Part shown: one piece after another, positions 1 to 6,895 of the stretch
Layout of the letters: every line of letters begins with the position of its first letter
Numbering within the stretch: position 1 is the first letter of the stretch
Source of the DNA: Dehalococcoidales bacterium
Lineage (GTDB): Bacteria; Chloroflexota; Dehalococcoidia; Dehalococcoidales; RBG-16-60-22
NCBI GenBank assembly: GCA_030628245.1
Contig: DAOVRI010000050.1
Coordinates: 1 to 10,850 of the forward strand
Direction: 5' to 3'
DNA: 10,850 nucleotides
Notes under the pieces: generated by a model
What the model was told of the DNA's origin: nothing
Seen by the model: only the letters and a program-made list of their open reading frames with translations
The model's database searches: none
Program-made: the position numbers and the translations under genes

Positions 1-708
1 AACGCCCTCAACAGTACCGTTTACACCGAGCTTTACGATGTGTTCGAGGCGATTGAAAACGATGCGGACGTGCGTGTGGTGGTTCTTACCGGAAGCGGTG
101 AGAAGGCCTTCGCCGCCGGTTCCGATGTCGTCGAGATGCAGAACATGAGCACCCTTGATATTCAAAAGTTCGTGGCTACCATCAGGAAGGCGTCCGACCG
201 TATTTATAACCTCACCAAGCCGACTATTGCCGCCATCAATGGTTACGCCCTCGGCGGCGGCTGCGAGTTGTCCATGTGCTGCGACCTGCGCATATGCTCG
301 GAGAAGGCCAGGTTCGGCCAGCCGGAGATAAACCTGGGGCTGATTCCCGGCGCCTCCGGCACCCAGCGTCTCGCCCGTCTCATCGGCATGGCCAAGGCCA
401 AGGAGCTGATTTTCCTCGGGGACATGATAAAGGCCGACGAAGCGCTTAACCTGGGCCTGGTCAACAAGGTCGTCCCGCCCGAAAACCTGATAGACGAAGC
501 CATGGAGTGGGCCCAAAAACTGGCGAGCAAGAGCGGCCCGGTCCTGGCCATGGCCAAGATAGCTATCCAAACCGGCATAGATACCGATATTGCCTCCGGC
601 CTCAATATTGAGGCGCGGTGTGTCGCCCTCTGCTTCGCCACCGAAGACCAGAAGGAGGGCATGAAAGCATTCCTGGAGAAAAGGAAAGCGGAATTTAAAA
701 ACAGGTAA
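1..708 (+). CDS. Enoyl-CoA hydratase / crotonase family (5' end missing)
   Basis: Crotonase-fold enzyme that adds water across the 2,3 double bond of enoyl-CoA to give 3-hydroxyacyl-CoA, the second step of beta-oxidation, in the cytoplasm. The frame is open from base 1 (it begins N-A-L-N, as crotonases do near residue 25), so the true start lies upstream; the GTG at 40 is inside the fold and is not the start. About 235 residues are visible of a usual ~260. Both oxyanion-hole segments are present: A-F-A-A-G-S-D at about 109-126, and G-Y-A-L-G-G-G-C-E-L from 241. Both catalytic glutamates of hydratases are kept, in the G-G-C-E-L motif (265-267) and in F-G-Q-P-E-I-N-L-G (325-327), so true hydratase activity is expected rather than an isomerase or hydrolase variant. 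Followed after 129 bases by the 3-hydroxyacyl-CoA dehydrogenase that would take its product. Chain-length or substrate preference cannot be told. Confidence 0.93.
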   Translation, partial: NALNSTVYTELYDVFEAIENDADVRVVVLTGSGEKAFAAGSDVVEMQNMSTLDIQKFVATIRKASDRIYNLTKPTIAAINGYALGGGCELSMCCDLRICSEKARFGQPEINLGLIPGASGTQRLARLIGMAKAKELIFLGDMIKADEALNLGLVNKVVPPENLIDEAMEWAQKLASKSGPVLAMAKIAIQTGIDTDIASGLNIEARCVALCFATEDQKEGMKAFLEKRKAEFKNR

Positions 709-718
709 TTTGCGCTTT

Positions 719-796
719 ATTGTCATTCCAGCGAAAGCTGGAATCCAGGGGAGGAGTGGTGGTCTGGATTGTCGGGTCAAGCCCGACAATGACAAT
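719..796. repeat. Palindromic intergenic element with two hairpins
   Basis: A compact 78-base element fills most of the gap between the hydratase and dehydrogenase genes. Its ends are a perfect 9-base inverted repeat, ATTGTCATT (719-727) and AATGACAAT (788-796). Inside are two perfect hairpins: an 8-bp stem with a GAAA loop (725-732 with 737-744) and a 9-bp stem with a TCAAG loop (768-776 with 782-790). CCAG (745-748) and CTGG (764-767) can also pair. TTTA occurs just outside both ends (716-719, 797-800) and could be a target duplication, but this is weak in AT-rich flanks. The layout matches REP- or MITE-like elements (GTCATTCC...GGAATCCAG type) that are scattered in many bacterial genomes. 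In mRNA it would fold between two operon genes and could stabilise or attenuate the message. Confidence 0.75.
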
Positions 797-820
797 TTTA
801 GTTAGTTTGGTATTTATTCA

Positions 821-840
821 GAAGGAGGTTTAATACCGTG
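821..840 (+). promoter_or_regulatory. Strong RBS fixing a GTG start
   Basis: GAAGGAGG at 821-828, nine bases before the GTG at 838, matches the anti-Shine-Dalgarno core well. It supports GTG as the start of the dehydrogenase, which also places the Rossmann motif at the usual distance from the N-terminus. Confidence 0.85.
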
Positions 841-1689
841 GTAATTAAAAACGTGTTTGTCATCGGTGCTGGAACCATGGGCAATGGCATTGCCCAGGTC
901 AGCGCCCAGGCAGGCTACAGCGTGACGATGTCCGATGTTAAGGACGAATTTATCCAGAGGGGCATGGCCGCTATCGGGAAAAGTCTCGACCGCGGGGTGA
1001 GAAAGGGCACGATGCAGGAGAGTGAAAAGACCGAGATAATATCCCGCATCAAGACTACCCTGGACATGAACGATGCTAAAGATGCCGACCTCGTCATCGA
1101 GGCGGCGCCGGAAGTCATCGATTTAAAGAAGAACATCTTCAAGCAGCTCGACGAGATATGCAAGGCGGATGCTATCCTGGCCACCAATACCTCGTCCCTG
1201 CCCGTCGGGGAAATCGCCGCCGCTACCCAGCGGCCGGAGAAGGTCATCGGCATGCACTTCATGAATCCGGTGCCGGTGATGAAGGGCGTCGAGGTAATAC
1301 CGGGCAGGCATACCTCCGGTGATGTCCTGGAAGCCTCCAAAGAATACGTCAAGAGTATTGGCAAGGAACCCTGTGAAGCCAGGGATTACGCCGGTTTCAT
1401 CGTCTCCCGCCTGGTGGACGCCCTGATGAACGAGGCCTTCTACTGCGTCATGGACGGCAATAAGCCCGAAGAGGTCGACAAAGCCGTCAAACTGTGCCTG
1501 AACCACCCCATGGGCCCGCTGGAGCTCTGCGACCTGGCCGGTGCCGATATCGTCCTGCACGGCCTGGAGACAATGTATGCCGAGTTCGGCGAGCGCCTCA
1601 TGCCGGCCCCGCTGTTGAAGAACATGGTTCGTTCCGGCGACCTGGGGCGCAAGACCAGCCGTGGTTTCTACGATTATACGCAGAAATAA
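838..1689 (+). CDS. 3-hydroxyacyl-CoA (3-hydroxybutyryl-CoA) dehydrogenase
   Basis: NAD(P)-dependent oxidation of L-3-hydroxyacyl-CoA to 3-ketoacyl-CoA, cytoplasmic, third step of beta-oxidation (reversible, so it could also run in butyrate-type synthesis). 283 residues, the normal size of the stand-alone two-domain enzyme rather than a FadB fusion. The N-terminal Rossmann domain has G-A-G-T-M-G-N-G (10-17) and an acidic residue (D33) at the end of beta-2, which favours NAD over NADP. V-I-E-A-A-P-E and T-N-T-S-S follow. The catalytic pair His140 (G-M-H-F-M-N-P) and Glu152 (K-G-V-E-V-I) has the family spacing of 12. The C-terminal helical domain shows N-H-P-M-G-P-L-E-L-C-D and the closing G-R-K-T-S-R-G-F-Y-D-Y. 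Start is GTG with a strong RBS. It sits between hydratase and thiolase, so the three make a complete hydration-oxidation-thiolysis set. Confidence 0.95.
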   Translation: MVIKNVFVIGAGTMGNGIAQVSAQAGYSVTMSDVKDEFIQRGMAAIGKSLDRGVRKGTMQESEKTEIISRIKTTLDMNDAKDADLVIEAAPEVIDLKKNIFKQLDEICKADAILATNTSSLPVGEIAAATQRPEKVIGMHFMNPVPVMKGVEVIPGRHTSGDVLEASKEYVKSIGKEPCEARDYAGFIVSRLVDALMNEAFYCVMDGNKPEEVDKAVKLCLNHPMGPLELCDLAGADIVLHGLETMYAEFGERLMPAPLLKNMVRSGDLGRKTSRGFYDYTQK

Positions 1690-1756
1690 ATCGCTTCCCC
1701 GTCTAAGTTAATCGGGTGGGGAGCCTGAAATAATAACGAATGAGAGGTAGATATAA

Positions 1757-2974
1757 ATGGCAAATGCTAATGATATCGTAATTGTGAGTGCGGTAAGAAC
1801 GCCGTTCGGCAGATTCGGCGGTTCGCTGCGGGACTTTGATTATTACGAGCTGGGTGCTATCCCGATGCGGGAGGTGCTCAAGAGGGTGAATGTCGCACCG
1901 GATAAAGTGGACGAAGTATTCTGGGGAGTCGGCGATACCTCGGCCTGCCGCGACCCGTACACCCCTGTCGCCGGGCGGCAGTCGCTCATCAGGGCCGGGC
2001 TTCCCCACGAGACGGTATCCATCTCCTTTGACATGGCCTGTGTCGCGGCCATGAACGCCGTCAGGCTGGCGGCCTTGGAGATGAAAGCCGGGGAGATAGA
2101 AACGGCTATTTGTGGCGGCGCTACATCCTTTGGCCAGTCGCCGCTCGTGGTGAGGGGACTCAGGTTCGGTGGCTTCCGTTTGAGTGATGTCAAGATGGAA
2201 GACCCGCTGGTAGCCCTCGGCTATAAGGACTTCAATCCCGTATCCGTTGACAGCGATAATGTGGCCTTTGAATATAAGATAGACCGGCAGGAGCAGGATG
2301 AGTGGGCGTTTCGCAGTCACCAGAATTACGGTAATGCCTGGAACGCCGGAAAATTCAAAGACGAGATAATGCCCCTGGAAATTCCCCAGCCCAAAGGTGA
2401 GCCCATAACACTGGATATCGACGAGCAGTACCGCGCCAATACTACTCTGGAGCGGCTGGCCGGTCTGAAAGCCATCTACGGGACCCGCGCCATTACCGCC
2501 GGCAACGCGCCCGGTCTGAACGACGGGGCAACGGCCATACTGGTCATGACCCGCCAGAAAGCCGAGGAGCTCGGTATGGAAGTCCTGGCCACGGTAGTTG
2601 AGAACGTATCAGTCGCTATCAATGCCAGCCGCATGCCCGAAGGGCCCGGTGTTGCCATGAAGAAAATCCTGAAAAAGGCCGACATGAAAATCGACGATAT
2701 GGCCGTCATGGAGATTAATGAAGCCTTCGCCTGCGTGCCGCTGGTATCTATGAAACTCGCCGTCGATAATGACGATGCCAAATATAAAGAGCTAAAGAAA
2801 AAGATGAACATCAACGGCAGCGCCATTGCCATCGGGCACCCCAACACCGCCAGCGGCGCCCGACTCGTCATGAACCTGATGTACGAACTGCGGCGGCGGG
2901 GCGGCGGCTACGCCATGGGCGGTATCTGCGGCGGCCTGGCCCAGGCTAACGCCTGTATTATCAAAGTGGAATAG
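1757..2974 (+). CDS. Thiolase-family acyltransferase with atypical Cys motif
   Basis: Thiolase-fold protein of 405 residues (family norm ~390-410), expected to cleave 3-ketoacyl-CoA with CoA, or condense two acyl-CoAs, in the cytoplasm. The N-terminus V-S-A-V-R-T-P-F-G-R-F-G-G-S-L is classic. The catalytic residues line up: nucleophile C95, N-E-A-F-A at 321-325, G-H-P with H361, and C391; the H-to-C spacing of 30 equals that of well-studied acetyl-CoA acetyltransferases. Two contexts are unusual. The usual C-x-S-G after the nucleophile is C-V-A-A, and after C391 the usual C-x-G-x-G is C-G-G-L-A, keeping only the first glycine. The His motif reads G-H-P-N-T-A-S-G-A-R instead of the common G-H-P-x-G. 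ATG start with GAGAGG at 1742-1747. A special substrate (branched, aromatic or dicarboxylic ketoacyl-CoA) is possible; plain acetyl-CoA acetyltransferase should not be assumed. Confidence 0.88.
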   Translation: MANANDIVIVSAVRTPFGRFGGSLRDFDYYELGAIPMREVLKRVNVAPDKVDEVFWGVGDTSACRDPYTPVAGRQSLIRAGLPHETVSISFDMACVAAMNAVRLAALEMKAGEIETAICGGATSFGQSPLVVRGLRFGGFRLSDVKMEDPLVALGYKDFNPVSVDSDNVAFEYKIDRQEQDEWAFRSHQNYGNAWNAGKFKDEIMPLEIPQPKGEPITLDIDEQYRANTTLERLAGLKAIYGTRAITAGNAPGLNDGATAILVMTRQKAEELGMEVLATVVENVSVAINASRMPEGPGVAMKKILKKADMKIDDMAVMEINEAFACVPLVSMKLAVDNDDAKYKELKKKMNINGSAIAIGHPNTASGARLVMNLMYELRRRGGGYAMGGICGGLAQANACIIKVE

Positions 2975-3002
2975 ACCGGTGACGTCAAGCGTCACTGGTT
3001 TT
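2975..3002 (+). terminator. Hairpin + T4 directly after thiolase stop (terminator or attenuator)
   Basis: The stop TAG (2972-2974) is followed at once by a 10-bp stem, ACCGGTGACG (2975-2984) with CGTCACTGGT (2990-2999), which has one G-T wobble and a TCAAG loop, then a T run ending at 3002 (four T in all, counting the last base of the stem). That is the shape of a rho-independent terminator, although the T run is short. The next gene starts only 25 bases further on the same strand, so partial termination that lowers SDR expression, or an mRNA-processing or stabilising hairpin, fits better than full termination. Confidence 0.6.
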
Positions 3003-3013
3003 AAGAACTGGAA

Positions 3014-3029
3014 AAAGGAGTGTTGCATG
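3014..3029 (+). promoter_or_regulatory. RBS choosing the internal ATG of the first SDR
   Basis: AAAGGAG at 3014-3020 lies six bases before ATG 3027. The frame is open further upstream to an ATG at 2979, but that codon falls inside the hairpin after the thiolase, has no RBS, and would add a 16-residue tail foreign to the SDR family. ATG 3027 is therefore the start. Confidence 0.88.
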
Positions 3030-3791
3030 GACGTCTCTAAATTTTCACTGAAAGGTAAGGTAGCCGTCGTCATCGGTGGCGCCGGAGATATCGGCAAGGC
3101 TATCGCCGAGACGTATTCCGGGGCCGGTGCCGACGTCGTTATCAGCAGCCGGAAGCAGGAAAACCTGGATAAGGCCGCCGAGGAAATCAAGTCGAAAACA
3201 GGCGGTAAAGTCCTGGGGATTGCTTCCCATATCGCCAAGTTAGACCAGACCAAACCTTTCGTCGAGCAGGTGATGAAGGAATTCGGCCGGATTGATATAC
3301 TGGTGAACAGCTCCGGTTCCAGCTTTATGGTGGCTCTCACCGAGATGGAGGAATGGCAGTGGGACGCGGTGATGAATGTCAATGTTAAGGGCCCGTTCTT
3401 CCTGGCCAAGGAGATAGCCCCCATTATGAAAGAGCAGGGCGGGGGCAGTATTATCAACATCACCTCCTATATGGGTGTCCGGGTGGAAGAATCACTGGGC
3501 GCCTACTGTATCAGCAAGGCTGCCATGATGCACATGACCCGCGTCATGGCCAAGGAGTGGGGCAAGTGGAACATCAGGGTCAACGCCATCGCTCCCGCCT
3601 GGGTGTACAGTCGCCTGTCCGACCCGTTCCTGCAAATGCCGGGGGTTAACGAGAGAATGCTGAGCCAGACCGCGATAGGGCGCTTCGGCGAGCCTGACGA
3701 CGTGGCGGCGATTGCTCTCTACCTGGCGTCCGATGCCGCCATCAATACGACGGCCGGTATCTTCCCGCTCGATTACGGTATGCTCACCTAA
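3027..3791 (+). CDS. Short-chain dehydrogenase/reductase (SDR), first of pair
   Basis: Classical SDR of 254 residues, cytoplasmic NAD(P)(H)-dependent oxidoreductase acting on a hydroxy/keto group. Visible are the cofactor loop G-G-A-G-D-I-G (17-23), N-S-S-G in place of N-N-A-G (94-97), N-V-N-V-K-G, and a full catalytic set S147, Y160 and K164 (Y-C-I-S-K). The usual T-G-x-x-x-G-x-G is changed at its first residue to Gly. S-S-R follows beta-2, where an Arg often marks preference for NADP(H); this is only suggestive. The C-terminus is the normal family length but ends F-P-L-D-Y-G rather than V-D-G-G. It lies 52 bases after the thiolase and 36 before a second SDR. It may oxidise a hydroxyacyl-CoA that the stand-alone dehydrogenase cannot handle, or be a 3-oxoacyl reductase; substrate unknown. 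Confidence 0.9.
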   Translation: MDVSKFSLKGKVAVVIGGAGDIGKAIAETYSGAGADVVISSRKQENLDKAAEEIKSKTGGKVLGIASHIAKLDQTKPFVEQVMKEFGRIDILVNSSGSSFMVALTEMEEWQWDAVMNVNVKGPFFLAKEIAPIMKEQGGGSIINITSYMGVRVEESLGAYCISKAAMMHMTRVMAKEWGKWNIRVNAIAPAWVYSRLSDPFLQMPGVNERMLSQTAIGRFGEPDDVAAIALYLASDAAINTTAGIFPLDYGMLT

Positions 3792-3827
3792 ACGATAACC
3801 TGACTTATAAAAGAAGGAGGCACTGAG

Positions 3828-4565
3828 ATGTCTTTGAAAGGTAAAGTTGCTCTTGTTACCGGAGCCAGGCAGGGCCTGGGTAAATCAATTTCTCTGGGAA
3901 TGGCGGAACAGGGTGCCGACCTGGTGATATGCGACCGCGTGGTTGATGACGGCAAGCTGACGGAAACCGCCGGGGAGATTGAGGAACTGGGTAGTAAGAC
4001 TCTATCGCTGGGTGGCGATATCACCATCGAGGATGATGTTAATAATATTGTCGATAAGGCGCTGGAGAAGTTCGGCAAGATTGACGTGCTGGTGAATAAT
4101 GCCGGCGTCACCGCTCAGGACTCCTTCCTCAATTTGCCCTACCGCCGGTGGCGGCTGATTCTCTCCGTAAATCTGGACGGGACGTTCCTCTGTAGCAAGG
4201 TGGTCCTGCCGCACATGCTGGAAAAGAAAAGCGGCACGATTATTAACGTATCGTCGATACTGGCCCATCAGATACGCATGAACATCGGTTACGGCGTCAC
4301 CAAGGCTGGTGTGGAAAGATTTACCCTCGGTCTGGCCCATGAGATGCGGCGGGAGGAGGGCATCGCCATTACCTGCATCCGCCCTTATTTCGTCAAGACC
4401 GATATAGTCATGGGCTTTATGGAAGGCCGGGACACCAGCGACTTCGAAGAGCCGATTATCTGGCAGAAGTATCCGGCCATGCTGGCGGGCTCCGACCCAC
4501 AGGAGATAACCGGCAAGATATGGGACAAGGCCGCTCTGGAAGAAAAGTTCGGCAAAGTGGAATAA
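3828..4565 (+). CDS. Short-chain dehydrogenase/reductase (SDR), second of pair
   Basis: Classical SDR of 245 residues, cytoplasmic. It has the canonical T-G-A-R-Q-G-L-G cofactor loop (11-18), an acidic residue after beta-2 in V-I-C-D-R (compatible with NAD), N-N-A-G (90-93), N-V-S-S with S142 as likely catalytic Ser, and Y155/K159 in Y-G-V-T-K. The substrate-binding C-terminal part is unusual: after I-R-P-Y-F-V-K-T-D-I the chain goes on with a charged stretch and ends E-I-T-G-K-I-W-D-K-A-A-L-E-E-K-F-G-K-V-E, lacking the G-G close to the end seen in most SDRs. AAGGAGG at 3814-3820 sits seven bases before the ATG. Last gene of the cassette, with a structured terminator region after it. Sharing an operon with another, quite different SDR suggests two successive redox steps or a two-subunit enzyme; neither can be proved here. 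Confidence 0.9.
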   Translation: MSLKGKVALVTGARQGLGKSISLGMAEQGADLVICDRVVDDGKLTETAGEIEELGSKTLSLGGDITIEDDVNNIVDKALEKFGKIDVLVNNAGVTAQDSFLNLPYRRWRLILSVNLDGTFLCSKVVLPHMLEKKSGTIINVSSILAHQIRMNIGYGVTKAGVERFTLGLAHEMRREEGIAITCIRPYFVKTDIVMGFMEGRDTSDFEEPIIWQKYPAMLAGSDPQEITGKIWDKAALEEKFGKVE

Positions 4566-4592
4566 GGGTTTTTCTGTCTCGCTTATAAAATA

Positions 4593-4654
4593 TAAAGCCC
4601 GGCTGGCCGGGTCAGGTGCCGTAATACTGACTCGTGTTTTGGCTGGGCTTTATT
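4593..4654. terminator. Nested inverted repeat between convergent genes, likely bidirectional terminator
   Basis: TAAAGCCC (4593-4600) pairs perfectly with GGGCTTTA (4645-4652), and the stem extends inward four more pairs with two wobbles. Inside are a 5-bp hairpin CCCGG/CCGGG (4598-4602 with 4607-4611, competing with the outer stem) and GTCAG/CTGAC (4611-4615 with 4627-4631). On the minus strand the stem is followed by a T-rich run (TTTATATTTTAT), on the plus strand by TTTATT. It sits midway between the stop of the second SDR (4565) and the stop of the exporter gene (4666), which read towards each other, so termination of both is the natural role. Confidence 0.65.
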
Positions 4655-4665
4655 GCATCTGTTTA

Positions 4666-6846
4666 CTATGCATTTTTCGTCTTTTTTCGGCTCGTATAGA
4701 ATTGCGGCACCAGCAGCAGGGCCGCCATCGAAGCGACTACCATGGCTACCCACATGACCGAGGCCGCCTGCGTATGGATACGCAGCGGTGAGAAGAAGAG
4801 GGCCGAAAGCCCGATGGCCAGTCCGAAAGCGTTGGCCAGCACCGGACGGGATACCGTGGATAAAGCCGCATTGACAGACTCCTCCCGGCTCATCCCGCGT
4901 CCTCGATAGTAGTAAATACTCGATATCAGGTGAATAGAGTAGTCCACGCCGACGCCGATGGCGATAGCGGACAGGTTGGCGGTCATGAGGTTGAGGTTAA
5001 AGCCGGTTATGGACAGCATACCCATGATGGCACAGATGGTAAGGGCGATGGGTAACAGGCCCGCCAGGGCGGCCGTGATGCGGCGCAGTGCCACCCAGAG
5101 CATGATGAAAATCAGTACCAGCGCCAGGCCGAGGCTCTGTATCTGACTCCTGATGACGAGTTTATTCATCTCGTTGAAAAGCAGTGGCATGCCGGTAATA
5201 GTCCGTACCGTGTCGCTGTGCCCGGCGACGAATTTCTCAAGATTTTCTATATCATCGGAATTCAGTCCCTCGGTTTTTACTATCATCTTGAAGCCGTCTT
5301 CGGATGCCCAGCTGCCCATCTCCTGACTGCTTATCTGGGAGAGCATCATGCGGGTGAACGTCGGATTAGAGGGATAGGCATTCTCCCCTGTAGCCATGTT
5401 GTTGATTCCCACGAGCAGGTCGAAGACGGAGAAAGCGCTCTTGATACCCGGAAGGCCCTCGAGCTCCCTCTCGGTTTCCAGGACTTTGTTAGCAAACGTG
5501 GCATCCAGCAGGGCTGCCGGCCCCTGCGCAGAGGCTATCTCCCCGGTGAGGGGTATGGCGCTGCCGAAGCTCTTTTCGATGCGGGCAAAGGTCTGCCTTA
5601 TTTCTGAACTCTCTTTAAAGTACGTCAGAGTGTTCGATTCCACCTGGAGCCGGGGTATATAGGCGGCGGAAACCACGAAGATAGCCGCAAAGATGACGGG
5701 GACCAGGACCCTCCGCCCGGATGCTTTCAGGATAAAGTTATTGAGCCAGGCGCCTCTTGCCTGTGTGGCTTTCGTCGGTAGCTTTAACCTGGATAGCACC
5801 GCCGGCAGGAAGAACAGGGCGATGAACCCGGCGTAGCCGATGCCCAGGGTAACGAAGATACCCATGTGCCGCATCGGCACTACTTCCGTCCAGGCCAGCG
5901 AGGCGAAACCGGCCATGGTGGTTATCGTCGCCAGGAATATGGGCGTACCCACCATACTCAAAGTCGCTATCGTCAGTTCCCGGCGGTCCGTGTAGGTATT
6001 GATATTGTCCAGGAAGTGGCTCGTGTAGTGCAGGCCGTAAGCCGAGCCCATGACGAGAATAAAGAGCGGGCTCAGTACGGTTAACAGGTTAATTTCCTGG
6101 CCGCTCCAGAAAATGGTGCCGAAAGTCCAGAGCGCGGCGAACCAGGCCGGAATCATGGACAGGATGGTAAAGCGGAAACTCTTGAGAATATAGCGGAAGA
6201 CCAGGAGCACCAGAACGATGGCGCAGGGCGGGATTATGCAGAGTATCATTATGAGGTATCCCCATATGGTATCTTTTATCACCTCGTTGCCGGCCAGGGA
6301 AAGGCTCAGGGGACTATCCTCGACGAGACCTTTTAGCGAGTCGATAATACTATCGGCGTCAGCATCCACCGCGAGGCTGGCGATAAGGATACCGTTATGG
6401 CCGTCTTCCGTTAAAAACTGGTCGGTAAGGAAATACCTGTTTTCGATGAAGTCTTTAAGGGTGTCGTACTGCTCCTCTATGAAAGCTTCATCGACTCTGA
6501 TGACGCCGGCTCCGGCCATCATTTCCGGCGGGATAAAGCCCTGTACCACGGCAGTACCGTCGATGGCTTCTATCTCCTGCTGAAGATGGAAGACTTCCAG
6601 GAGGCTTGCTTTATCGAGGAGAGAACCATCCCGTTCGATAAGCACGGAGATAGTCTCGCCGCTCTGGTATTTGGCGTTAAGCTGGTGGTATTCTTCCGCT
6701 TTCGGGTTCCCCTCGGAGAAAAAGGTAAGAAAATCGGTATCCAGGTTAAAGCGGAAAAAGGACGCCAGAGAAACGAGGTTGAGGACGACAACCAGGGCAA
6801 TGGTGAGTCTGGCGTGGTCGTAGCTAAAACCGGCGATTCTTTTCAA
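4666..6846 (-). CDS. RND/MMPL-family 12-TM exporter
   Basis: Inner-membrane exporter of the RND superfamily (hydrophobe/amphiphile efflux-3 and MMPL-like branch), 726 residues, expected to move lipids or hydrophobic compounds using the proton gradient. It shows the internal duplication of the family: TM1 ~13-31, a large outside loop ~32-194, TM2-6 within ~195-351, TM7 ~379-397, a second loop ~398-570, then TM8-12 within ~571-712 and a basic tail. The second half carries G-V-G-V-D-Y-S-I-H (631-639) in TM10, with the Asp635-Tyr636 proton-relay pair; the matching first-half site is M-G-S-A-Y-G-L-H, with Ala269 in place of Asp. Start is TTG, backed by an RBS and a promoter just upstream. No periplasmic adaptor or outer-membrane partner is nearby, as is normal for this branch. 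Substrate unknown; the neighbour is a large surface protein, but a link is not shown. Confidence 0.9.
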   Translation of the reverse strand: MKRIAGFSYDHARLTIALVVVLNLVSLASFFRFNLDTDFLTFFSEGNPKAEEYHQLNAKYQSGETISVLIERDGSLLDKASLLEVFHLQQEIEAIDGTAVVQGFIPPEMMAGAGVIRVDEAFIEEQYDTLKDFIENRYFLTDQFLTEDGHNGILIASLAVDADADSIIDSLKGLVEDSPLSLSLAGNEVIKDTIWGYLIMILCIIPPCAIVLVLLVFRYILKSFRFTILSMIPAWFAALWTFGTIFWSGQEINLLTVLSPLFILVMGSAYGLHYTSHFLDNINTYTDRRELTIATLSMVGTPIFLATITTMAGFASLAWTEVVPMRHMGIFVTLGIGYAGFIALFFLPAVLSRLKLPTKATQARGAWLNNFILKASGRRVLVPVIFAAIFVVSAAYIPRLQVESNTLTYFKESSEIRQTFARIEKSFGSAIPLTGEIASAQGPAALLDATFANKVLETERELEGLPGIKSAFSVFDLLVGINNMATGENAYPSNPTFTRMMLSQISSQEMGSWASEDGFKMIVKTEGLNSDDIENLEKFVAGHSDTVRTITGMPLLFNEMNKLVIRSQIQSLGLALVLIFIMLWVALRRITAALAGLLPIALTICAIMGMLSITGFNLNLMTANLSAIAIGVGVDYSIHLISSIYYYRGRGMSREESVNAALSTVSRPVLANAFGLAIGLSALFFSPLRIHTQAASVMWVAMVVASMAALLLVPQFYTSRKKTKNA

Positions 6847-6858
6847 CGGATATTCCTT
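6844..6858 (-). promoter_or_regulatory. RBS and TTG start of the exporter
   Basis: On the minus strand AAGGAA (6853-6858) lies six bases before TTG (6844-6846). The protein from here begins M-K-R-I and reaches TM1 at residue 13, typical of the family, and no ATG gives a better N-terminus. Confidence 0.75.
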
Positions 6859-6872
6859 ACAGTGCTACCGGG

Positions 6873-6886
6873 TGCCCGCGGGGGCA
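6873..6886 (-). promoter_or_regulatory. GC-rich hairpin in exporter leader
   Basis: TGCCC (6873-6877) and GGGCA (6882-6886) pair around a 4-base loop. If transcription starts near 6889, as the promoter predicts, this hairpin would form right at the 5' end of a ~43-base leader, where such structures often stabilise mRNA. Function is inferred only. Confidence 0.4.
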
Positions 6887-6895
6887 ATCAGTCCC

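Noticed and set aside
789..816. ATGACA / TATTTA as a possible promoter before the dehydrogenase gene
   Set aside because: The -35 fits but overlaps the palindromic element's end, and the -10 matches at only three of six bases with a 16-base spacer.
1690..1756. Possible hairpin (TCCCC/GGGGA) between dehydrogenase and thiolase genes
   Set aside because: Only five pairs with a 17-base loop and no T run; not better than chance in this gap.
1703..2320. Long minus-strand open frame (205 codons) opposite the thiolase gene
   Set aside because: It lies antisense to a clear thiolase, has no family motif or RBS, and its open length follows from the GC-rich codon use of the real gene.
2792..3463. Minus-strand open frame of 223 codons across the thiolase/SDR junction
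   Set aside because: It overlaps two well-supported genes on the other strand and the hairpin; low-complexity, no recognisable domain.
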